Assembly (NCBI GenBank): GCA_001603765.1
Contig: LUZV01000184.1
Location: 1-8,042, forward strand
Length of the DNA: 8,042 nt
Origin: Anaerolineales bacterium Chloro_02
GTDB taxonomy: Bacteria > Chloroflexota > Anaerolineae > Anaerolineales > Anaerolineaceae
Reading direction: 5' to 3'
Part shown: positions 1 through 5,762 of the stretch, piece by piece
Layout: each line of letters begins with the position of its first letter
How positions within the stretch are numbered: the first letter of the stretch is position 1
Program-made: the position numbers and the translations under genes
Notes under the pieces: model-generated
Seen by the model: only the letters and a program-made list of their open reading frames with translations
The model's database searches: none
What the model was told of the DNA's origin: nothing

Positions 1-37
1 AACGTTACTTATCAGATTCCGACCGCCAGTTGTTGGA

Positions 38-43
38 TATAAT
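38..43 (+). promoter_or_regulatory. Probable -10 box of the mscL promoter
   Basis: The hexamer is a perfect TATAAT, 22 bases before the mscL ATG, which leaves room for a short leader with the GAGG ribosome site. No good -35 hexamer is visible at the usual 16-18 base spacing; the best candidate, TTCCGA at 17-22, is weak and only 15 bases away. The assignment rests on the -10 match and its position. Confidence 0.55.
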
Positions 44-65
44 CAGTACAGAAAGTGAGGTTTTT

Positions 66-524
66 ATGAAGAAATTTGTTGCTGAATTTAAAGAATTTAT
101 ATCACAGGGCAACGCGCTCGATCTGGCAATTGGTGTTGTCATTGGCGGCGCGTTTGGCGCGATCGTTAACTCATTGGTTTCAGATCTGATTATGCCGCTT
201 GTTGGGCTGTTTTTAGGTAAGGTCAACATCTCTGATCTCTTTATCCAACTTAATAAGGCGGCAGTAGCTATCCCTGCCGGGGCTACCTTGACCGCCGCCA
301 GAGAGGCAGGCGCGGTGGTCTTTGCTTACGGCAATTTTTTGATGCAAGTTTTGGATTTTCTGATCATCGCGTTTGTGATTTTCTTGTTAGTAAAAGCGAT
401 TAATAGAATCCGCAAACCAGCAGAAGCCCCTGCCGCGGTGCCAACCACAAAAGCTTGTCCGTTTTGCAAAACCGACATCCCGCTGGAGGCAACCCGCTGT
501 CCTCACTGCACCTCCCAACTGTAA
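66..524 (+). CDS. mscL: Large-conductance mechanosensitive channel MscL with C-terminal zinc ribbon
   Basis: This is the membrane-tension-gated channel that releases solutes on hypo-osmotic shock and works as a homo-oligomer in the cytoplasmic membrane. The 152-residue product has the family N-terminus (KEFISQGNALDLAIGVVIG), a first membrane helix at about residues 15-45, a variable periplasmic loop at about 50-85 and a second helix at about 88-110. Unlike the E. coli protein, it ends in a linker rich in Ala and Pro followed by a double CxxC unit (C131, C134, C145, C148: CPFC...CPHC), which should form a small cytoplasmic zinc ribbon. An in-frame upstream start exists at position 30, but ATG at 66 is preferred: GAGG at 57-60 lies five bases before it and the family N-terminus begins there. 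The gene appears monocistronic, with a TATAAT box upstream and a terminator downstream. Identity is secure; the role of the zinc ribbon is not known to me. Confidence 0.96.
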   Translation: MKKFVAEFKEFISQGNALDLAIGVVIGGAFGAIVNSLVSDLIMPLVGLFLGKVNISDLFIQLNKAAVAIPAGATLTAAREAGAVVFAYGNFLMQVLDFLIIAFVIFLLVKAINRIRKPAEAPAAVPTTKACPFCKTDIPLEATRCPHCTSQL

Positions 525-539
525 TAATTGATTTGCTTT

Positions 540-566
540 AAAAAGGCTGTTCAGGCAGCCTTTTTT
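540..566 (+). terminator. Rho-independent terminator after mscL
   Basis: A perfect 10-bp inverted repeat (AAAAAGGCTG at 540-549 and CAGCCTTTTT at 556-565) encloses a 6-base loop and ends in six T residues at 561-566. It begins 15 bases after the mscL stop. Because the A-rich and T-rich arms mirror each other, it could also work in reverse, although no minus-strand gene ends here. Confidence 0.9.
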
Positions 567-579
567 GATTCGGTCATGC

Positions 580-585
580 TACAAT
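580..585 (+). promoter_or_regulatory. Candidate -10 box for a leaderless methyltransferase transcript
   Basis: TACAAT matches the -10 consensus in five of six positions and ends six bases before the methyltransferase ATG at 592. Transcription would therefore start at or next to that A. The bases between the box and the ATG (TTGCGA) contain no ribosome-binding site. The -35 region would fall inside the mscL terminator and shows no clear hexamer. Confidence 0.45.
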
Positions 586-591
586 TTGCGA

Positions 592-1428
592 ATGAAAAAC
601 CGAATTCATTTTGGCGATAACCTTCTTTTTCTGAAAAATTTGCCTGAGGGCGCGGTGGATTTGATTTATATCGACCCGCCATTCAACACCGGCAAGGTAC
701 AATCGCGCCGGCAGATCAGGACCTCTCGCTCAGATGAAGGGGATCGGATTGGCTTTGGGGATAGGAACTACCGTACCGAACTGATCTCCACCCGCGATTA
801 CCGCGACAGTTTTTCCGACTACCGCGCATTTTTAGAGCCGAGGTTGAGAGAGGCTTACCGGGTTTTGAACCCCAGCGGAAGCCTGTACTTCCACATTGAC
901 TTCCGCGAAGCACACTACTGCAAAATCCTGCTGGACGAAATCTTCGGTCGCGAAAATTTCCTTAATGAAATTATCTGGGCTTATGATTTTGGCGGTCGCG
1001 CCAAGGACCGATGGCCAGCGAAACACGACAATATCTTTTATTACGTAAAGAATCAGCAGAATTACACTTTCAACCGGGATGATATCGACCGCATCCCGTA
1101 TATGGCTCCAGGTCTGGTGGGGGAAGAAAAGGCAAAGAAGGGCAAACTGCCAACTGACACGTGGTGGCATACGATCGTGGGGACGAACAGCCGTGAGAAA
1201 ACCGGCTACCCCACGCAAAAGCCGCTGGGTATTTTGGAGCGAATTATTCGGGCGTCCTCAAACCCCGGCGATCTTGTCCTGGATTTCTTTGCGGGCAGTG
1301 GAACCACCGGAGAAGCTTGCCTCAAGCTCGGGCGGTATTTTATTCTTGCAGACAATAACCCCCAGGCGATCGAAGTCATGAGAAGCCGATTTGCCAACAC
1401 TGAGATTGATTGGACAGAAGATGAGTGA
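592..1428 (+). CDS. Orphan beta-class DNA methyltransferase (N6-adenine or N4-cytosine)
   Basis: The product should transfer a methyl group from S-adenosylmethionine to an exocyclic amino group in DNA. The 278-residue protein has the catalytic motif IV first (DLIYIDPPFNTG, DPPF at residues 28-31) and the SAM-binding motif I last (VLDFFAGSGTTGEA, FAGSG at 233-237), which is the beta-class order. GYPTQKP at 205-211 is also typical of this family. The region between, about residues 35-200, would hold the target-recognition part. DPPF is commonest in adenine methylases, but the target base and sequence cannot be read from the gene. No restriction endonuclease lies beside it, so it looks like an orphan enzyme. 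ATG at 592 is chosen; an in-frame TTG at 565 lies within the terminator's T tract and has no ribosome site. The 3' end overlaps the next gene by 8 bases. Confidence 0.88.
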   Translation: MKNRIHFGDNLLFLKNLPEGAVDLIYIDPPFNTGKVQSRRQIRTSRSDEGDRIGFGDRNYRTELISTRDYRDSFSDYRAFLEPRLREAYRVLNPSGSLYFHIDFREAHYCKILLDEIFGRENFLNEIIWAYDFGGRAKDRWPAKHDNIFYYVKNQQNYTFNRDDIDRIPYMAPGLVGEEKAKKGKLPTDTWWHTIVGTNSREKTGYPTQKPLGILERIIRASSNPGDLVLDFFAGSGTTGEACLKLGRYFILADNNPQAIEVMRSRFANTEIDWTEDE

Positions 1429-2191
1429 GGATCAGTTATATCCGATTATTGATTTTGACCCAGACCCAGAGGCGATCATCAGCCCTTTTATGAATGAAAC
1501 CCCGCCCGACTTCCCTGAACATGTGGTGATGTGCTTTTTCAAAGAAGTGATCGAAAAAGTGGCGGCAGAGCGGGACGTTAAAACAGTCTACGTGGCAAGA
1601 TCGGAGGTTGGTCCGGTCCCATTTTATGAAATGGAAATTGAAGGGAAGAGGCTGGGATTCTTTCAGGCGCTGGTTGGCGCGCCGCTGGCAGCCGGGTTCA
1701 TGGAAAAGGCAATTACGATGGGCGGAAAGAAATTTGTCGTTTGCGGCGGATCAGGTGTGCTCAATCCGGAGCTGACGGTTGGGCATTTGTTGATCCCAAC
1801 TACCGCCGTGCGCGATGAAGGCACCTCGTATCATTATCTGCCGCCCGCGTTTGAAATCGAGCTGAATCAACGGGTCGTTAAGCGCATAGAAACTGTCGTG
1901 AAGGATGAAGGTTTGGAATATCTGCTGACCAAAACATGGACAACAGACGCCTTTTACCGCGAAACCAAAAGGAGGGTGGATAAATTCAGAAAGGCGGGAT
2001 GTGACGGTGTGGAGATGGAAGCGTCCGCGCTGGCGGCTGTGGCTGAGTTTCGCGGTGTTGAGTTTGGGGCTTTGTTTTACGGCGGGGACGTGGTCCACGC
2101 TGATGGCTGGGACCACCGCGGCTGGAACGACCGGACTGAAATCCGTGAGAATTTGTTCTGGCTGGCAGTTAAAGCTTGCCTGGGTTTATAG
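1421..2191 (+). CDS. Nucleoside phosphorylase (PNP/UDP family, uridine-phosphorylase-like)
   Basis: The family cleaves nucleosides with phosphate into a free base and a pentose 1-phosphate, in cytoplasmic salvage. The 256-residue length fits. Visible elements are a QALVGAP segment (82-88), a glycine-rich GGSGVL loop (109-114) like the family's GTaGgl, RDEGTSYHY (131-139), WTTDAFYRE (173-181) resembling the uridine phosphorylase substrate loop, the hallmark GVEMEASALAAVA (196-208) that binds ribose, and YGGD (220-223), where the family has its Asp near the base. The ATG lies within the end of the methyltransferase gene (ATGAGTGA, 8-base overlap), so translation is probably coupled; AGAAG just upstream could serve as a weak ribosome site. 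An upstream in-frame TTG at 1391 is less likely. Purine versus pyrimidine preference is uncertain, and a nucleosidase or regulatory role remains possible. Confidence 0.85.
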   Translation: MSEDQLYPIIDFDPDPEAIISPFMNETPPDFPEHVVMCFFKEVIEKVAAERDVKTVYVARSEVGPVPFYEMEIEGKRLGFFQALVGAPLAAGFMEKAITMGGKKFVVCGGSGVLNPELTVGHLLIPTTAVRDEGTSYHYLPPAFEIELNQRVVKRIETVVKDEGLEYLLTKTWTTDAFYRETKRRVDKFRKAGCDGVEMEASALAAVAEFRGVEFGALFYGGDVVHADGWDHRGWNDRTEIRENLFWLAVKACLGL

Positions 2192-2195
2192 GAGG
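2190..2195 (+). promoter_or_regulatory. Strong Shine-Dalgarno sequence for the phosphatase-fold gene
   Basis: AGGAGG, a full match to the anti-Shine-Dalgarno core, ends eight bases before the ATG at 2204. It overlaps the TAG stop of the preceding gene. It fixes the start of the downstream gene and is the strongest ribosome site in the window. Confidence 0.85.
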
Positions 2196-2203
2196 ACTGA
2201 GAC

Positions 2204-3490
2204 ATGGCAATCATCGATTCCCATCTGACTGTTTTAGAAAATCAAACGCGGCAAACGGTTTTGGAAGGCGTGCCGGATGTGCTGCTGCCAAACTATGATG
2301 GGTATGGTCTGGCGAACCTAACGCCAAGCATCAGCCGCTGGCTGGGTGGACCGGAATTACTTGCGCCGGCATTTGCCAAACCCATCCTGGATCAATTCGC
2401 GCCGCGCTATAAAAGGGTCGTAGTCTTTTTGGTGGACGCGCTTGGGTACAACCAATTAATCCGCTTGATGGAGCAGGGTCAGGCTGAGTTCTGGCAGCGG
2501 AAGCTCGACCGCTCAAAGCTCATCCCGCTCACCAGTATCTCACCCAGCACCACTTCAACCGCGCTCACCACCATCTGGACGGGCAGCACCCCCAAGCAGC
2601 ACGCCATCATTGGCTACGAAATGTGGGTGAAATCGCTTGGAATGGTGATCAATACCATTTTGCACACCCCAATTACTTACACTGGCGATGTTGGCGGGTT
2701 GGTCAGGGCAGGTTTTGAACCGACGAGCTTTCTCGGGTTGCCGCCAGTTGGCAATTTGCTTGCCGCAAGAGGAATCGAACCCCATGTTTTCATTCCCGCC
2801 GGCATCCTCAACTCAGGGCTTTCGCAAATGCATCATGTGGGCAGCCGGCTGCACGGCTATGCCGCGGAAGGCGATCTTTTCGTCAACCTGCGCGAGCTGC
2901 TGAATTCCCGACCCAACAATTCTAAATTTGTCTATGTTTACTGGAGCCTGGTGGACAGCCTGATGCACCATTACGGCACCTATAACGAACGCGTAACCGA
3001 ACAGTTCAGGAGCTTTTCCGAAGCGTTTGAACGTATCTTCATGAACAAACTTGAATCTTGGGCACGGGAAGACACTCTGATCCTGCTCACTGCTGATCAT
3101 GGTTCAGTGGAAACCCCTGTTTATCCCAACTATGACTTACACAACCATCCGGAATTGATGGAAATGCTGGCGATACCGCCAACTTGCGAGGGAAGATTGC
3201 CCTTCCTTTATCTTCGTGATGGAAAAGAGGCGGCTGTCAGGCAATATTTTGAGCATGCCTGGCAGGATCAGTTTACATTAATAACGCGACAACAAGCATA
3301 CGACCTGGGGCTTTTTGGTCATGGCGCATCTAACAACGATCTTAATAACCGTGTTGGCGATTTGGTCGCAATCCCTCAGGGCAACACGTACCTTTGGTGG
3401 GCGAACAAGACAAACGTGATGCAGGGACGGCACGGCGGTTTGCACCCGGATGAGATGCTTGTGCCGCTTTACGCGCTGACGACTGAATAA
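2204..3490 (+). CDS. Alkaline phosphatase superfamily protein (type I phosphodiesterase / nucleotide pyrophosphatase-like)
   Basis: This is a two-metal hydrolase of the alkaline phosphatase superfamily, in the phosphodiesterase/nucleotide pyrophosphatase branch, likely acting on a phosphate ester or diester. In its 428 residues I see the first metal Asp in VVVFLVDALG (D78), the nucleophile region SPSTTSTALTTIWTG (T117 is the likely nucleophile by alignment with PTxT), the second metal pair in WSLVDSLMHHYG (D251, H255), TADHG (D298, H299) and the closing HGGLHPDEM with H410. All expected metal ligands are present, so it should be active. There is no signal peptide or membrane segment, which suggests a cytoplasmic enzyme. 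It follows the nucleoside phosphorylase by 12 bases, so a shared role in nucleotide breakdown is plausible but inferred. Its last 22 bases overlap the convergent metallophosphoesterase gene. The substrate is unknown; a phosphoglycerate-mutase-like or sulfatase-like activity is less likely. Confidence 0.88.
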   Translation: MAIIDSHLTVLENQTRQTVLEGVPDVLLPNYDGYGLANLTPSISRWLGGPELLAPAFAKPILDQFAPRYKRVVVFLVDALGYNQLIRLMEQGQAEFWQRKLDRSKLIPLTSISPSTTSTALTTIWTGSTPKQHAIIGYEMWVKSLGMVINTILHTPITYTGDVGGLVRAGFEPTSFLGLPPVGNLLAARGIEPHVFIPAGILNSGLSQMHHVGSRLHGYAAEGDLFVNLRELLNSRPNNSKFVYVYWSLVDSLMHHYGTYNERVTEQFRSFSEAFERIFMNKLESWAREDTLILLTADHGSVETPVYPNYDLHNHPELMEMLAIPPTCEGRLPFLYLRDGKEAAVRQYFEHAWQDQFTLITRQQAYDLGLFGHGASNNDLNNRVGDLVAIPQGNTYLWWANKTNVMQGRHGGLHPDEMLVPLYALTTE

Positions 3491-4131
3491 TCGGGCGACA
3501 GCGTAATTTGACGGTGACCGTAGCAGTTGATGACGCGGGTGTTTTTGTGCTGCGTATCCCGGGCTTTTAGTGGGTTATAAAGATGGATGTGCCCGTGCAG
3601 GTGAAGCTTTGGGCTGAAGGTTTCAATCAGCCAAAGGAAAGCTTCAACACCCTGGTGGGCTGGATCGTCTTCGTCATGAATTCCGGCAGGCGCGGCATGG
3701 GTCACAAAAATATCCAGATAGCGCCCATAGCGCATTTTATTTAACATTAACTGCGGCACAAGGCTTAGAACTATCTGCCACATCTGCGCCTGAGTGTACT
3801 GAAAAGCGCCTTGGTTATAGCGCAAGCTGCCTTCAACCCCAGCCAGGATGAGATCAAGCTGAGGGTCATAGATGACTTTGCGGTGAAGATTGATCGCGCC
3901 GTCTGGATGCTGGCGCACTTCGCCGTCTCGGTCCGCAATATCAAAAACGTGATTACCCTGCACATAATAGAGTGGGGTATCGAGCATACTGATGACAAAT
4001 TCGAGGTAATCCCACGGCAAATCGCCGCAGCTGATGATCGCGTCCAAACCAGGAAAGCGCTCACGGATGCGGTGATTGTAAACCGCGGGCACTTCCAAAT
4101 CACTCAGACACAGCAGCTTTAACGGATTCAC
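3469..4131 (-). CDS. Calcineurin-like metallophosphoesterase
   Basis: The 220-residue product has the ordered motifs of the calcineurin-like phosphoesterase fold: LSDLE (D11), SCGDLPWDY (D37), VQGNHVF (N60, H61), VTHAAP (H145) and LHLHGHIHLYN (H181, H183). These bind two metals that activate water for phosphoester hydrolysis. The first motif is usually DxH; here it reads D-L-E, so one metal ligand has changed from His to Glu. The start is GTG at 4131, which overlaps the acpS stop as GTGA. No strong ribosome site is seen, so translation probably depends on coupling to acpS. It is the last gene of the minus run and ends inside the plus-strand phosphatase gene. There is no signal peptide. The substrate is unknown; protein, nucleotide or nucleic-acid phosphoesters are all possible. 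Confidence 0.85.
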   Translation of the reverse strand: MNPLKLLCLSDLEVPAVYNHRIRERFPGLDAIISCGDLPWDYLEFVISMLDTPLYYVQGNHVFDIADRDGEVRQHPDGAINLHRKVIYDPQLDLILAGVEGSLRYNQGAFQYTQAQMWQIVLSLVPQLMLNKMRYGRYLDIFVTHAAPAGIHDEDDPAHQGVEAFLWLIETFSPKLHLHGHIHLYNPLKARDTQHKNTRVINCYGHRQITLSPDYSVVSA

Positions 4132-4493
4132 GAACTTTGAGCCACAGCCACTGCCGCAGCCATTCCGCCTTCATGCGTGATCGACACCGACCATTCATCC
4201 AAGCCTTTGAGCTTAGCCACATCTGCCGCGAAACCATGCAAAACGACCTTTGGCTCACCGTTTTGCGCGTGAACAATTTCAATATCCTGCCAGGCAACCT
4301 TACCGATGCCCGTGCCGAGCGCTTTTGAAACGGCCTCTTTTGCTGAGAAAAGACCCGAAAGAGTTTCGTTATCATCCCTTGCTTGCGCGATCTCAACTTC
4401 CGTGAAAACGCGTTTGACAAAACGCGCGCGGATCGCGGGATTCACCTCCGCCAGGCGAGACGTTCGCAGAAGATCGATGCCGCAGCGAATCAT
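4128..4493 (-). CDS. acpS: Holo-[acyl-carrier-protein] synthase
   Basis: AcpS transfers 4'-phosphopantetheine from coenzyme A to the serine of apo-acyl carrier protein, which activates it for fatty-acid synthesis. The 121-residue length is typical. Hallmarks are GIDLL with D7 as the magnesium ligand, VFTEVEIA (29-36), the signature FSAKEAVSKALGTG with E53 as the second metal ligand, and the C-terminal WSVSITHEGGMAAAVAVA with H107. Two positions are atypical: LLRTSRL replaces the usual hydrophobic-acidic segment after GxD, and Leu occupies the usual Arg position just before the AKEA motif. The stop of the preceding peptidase gene directly abuts the ATG (TGAATG). GGAAGG, nine bases upstream, serves as the ribosome site. 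Context: it sits between a peptidase subunit and a phosphoesterase, which gives no functional hint. Confidence 0.94.
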   Translation of the reverse strand: MIRCGIDLLRTSRLAEVNPAIRARFVKRVFTEVEIAQARDDNETLSGLFSAKEAVSKALGTGIGKVAWQDIEIVHAQNGEPKVVLHGFAADVAKLKGLDEWSVSITHEGGMAAAVAVAQSS

Positions 4494-5762
4494 TCAGACC
4501 GCCCTTCCGGCTGAGGCAATGATGAGCTTGTCCAGGTCCCAGTAGCGCTGCGCGGCATCCAGGATTTCATCAGCGCTGACGCTTTCGATGATCGCGGGCA
4601 GTTCCTTCAGGTGGTCTAAACTGTAATGGTAGCGTTCAATACTCACCAACATGGAAGCGATTCCAGCGTTAGATTCGAGCGAGAGCGGCAGCCTGCCCAG
4701 CGCCTGGGCTTTTACGTCTTCAAGCTCGTTTTGAGTGACAGGCTCATTGATAAACTTGCGCAGTTCTTCGCGCAGCAGATCGATGGCTTTTTCCAGATTG
4801 TCGGGATTAACTCCGGCTTCGATTGTCCAGGTGGTTGGTCCGAGCCCGGCGCCTAAGTAGCTGGCAACTTCATACGCCAAGCCGTTCTTTTCGCGCAGGG
4901 CTTTGCCAATGCGCCCCATCATGCCGTAGCGTCCAAGAATGGTATTGCCAATTGAACAAACCTGAAAATCGCGGCTGAGTGTCTTGGGGGCTGGAACACC
5001 GATTACAACGTCACTTTGCGCCTTGTCTTCCAACGCTACATGGCTGCGGACCGCTTGTGTGGGAGGAACGAACGCCGGCAGTTCAGCTTGCGAGAGTTTT
5101 TGGCCTGGCTGCCAATTGCCGAGCGTTCTTGAGAAAATCTGCCGCGCTTTTTCCGGATCGATGCCGCCGCAAAATGCCATTACCAGCCCGTCAGGTCCGT
5201 AATTGTCTTTGTGGAACGCTCTCAGGTCTTCAAGCTGAATTGCGGCAACGCTCTGCGCGCTGCCAATGCTCGGATTGGCGTAGGGGTGCGCGCCGTAGAG
5301 CGCGCGGTTAAACTCCTGCGAAGCCATTTCGGCAGTATCCTGATTTTGTACCGCGATTGAGGTCAGAATTTGGTTGCGGACGCGCTTGAACTGTTTTTCG
5401 GTGAATGATGGTTGAGTAAGCACCTCCAACAGGAGATTCCAAATTGTTTCTAGGTCTTCGCTAAGGCACTGACCAAAAAAGGTGCTGGAAAGATGACCGG
5501 TTCCAATAGAAAGCGAAGCACCGATACTCTCGATTTTGTCATGCAGCTTTTGGAAGGTCAGATTTTTGGTGCCAGTCATCAGCATGTCGGTTGTGAAAGA
5601 GGCAAGCCCGCGCTTCTCCACTGGATCGGTGAAGGCACCGGGGCGCATAAAACCGCTGAAATAAACTGCCGGGCTGGTCAGGTTTGGGTAAGCCAGCAGC
5701 GTGCTGTTGTTGTTAAATTCAGCCCTCAGGATACTGCTTGAATCGGGCATGGCGCTGTTCAT
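4494..5762 (-). CDS. M16-family peptidase-like protein, zinc-motif-deficient partner subunit
   Basis: This 422-residue protein has the two-domain M16B architecture (about residues 10-220 and 230-420). Where active members have HxxEH, it reads GLASFTTDM (52-60), so both zinc His and the catalytic Glu are replaced by S55, D59 and T58. The downstream Glu ligand region (FKRVRNQILTSI) also lacks the expected Glu. It keeps the Arg/Tyr pair used to bind substrate in the C-terminal half (GRIGKALREKNGLAYEV: R284, Y297). It is therefore most likely the non-catalytic half of a heterodimer with the upstream gene. The start is ATG at 5762, overlapping that gene's stop as ATGA, with GAGGTG four bases upstream. 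The open frame runs another 44 codons 5' to 5894, but that part overlaps the neighbour's C-terminus in another frame and does not look like protein. Confidence 0.88.
   Translation of the reverse strand: MNSAMPDSSSILRAEFNNNSTLLAYPNLTSPAVYFSGFMRPGAFTDPVEKRGLASFTTDMLMTGTKNLTFQKLHDKIESIGASLSIGTGHLSSTFFGQCLSEDLETIWNLLLEVLTQPSFTEKQFKRVRNQILTSIAVQNQDTAEMASQEFNRALYGAHPYANPSIGSAQSVAAIQLEDLRAFHKDNYGPDGLVMAFCGGIDPEKARQIFSRTLGNWQPGQKLSQAELPAFVPPTQAVRSHVALEDKAQSDVVIGVPAPKTLSRDFQVCSIGNTILGRYGMMGRIGKALREKNGLAYEVASYLGAGLGPTTWTIEAGVNPDNLEKAIDLLREELRKFINEPVTQNELEDVKAQALGRLPLSLESNAGIASMLVSIERYHYSLDHLKELPAIIESVSADEILDAAQRYWDLDKLIIASAGRAV

Noticed and set aside
30..65. Upstream in-frame start for mscL
   Set aside because: It would place the start before the TATAAT box and add residues absent from MscL; ATG at 66 has GAGG at the right distance.
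832..1218. 128-codon open frame on the minus strand inside the methyltransferase gene
   Set aside because: It is antisense to a clearly recognised gene, its composition is unlike a real protein, and no ribosome site or motif supports it.
1751..2116. 121-codon minus-strand open frame in the nucleoside phosphorylase gene
   Set aside because: It is antisense to a gene with clear family motifs and has no start signals or recognisable content.
3511..3521. Palindrome ACGGT-G-ACCGT near the convergent gene ends, considered as a terminator
   Set aside because: The single-base loop cannot form a normal hairpin, there is no T tract, and the site lies inside the metallophosphoesterase coding region.
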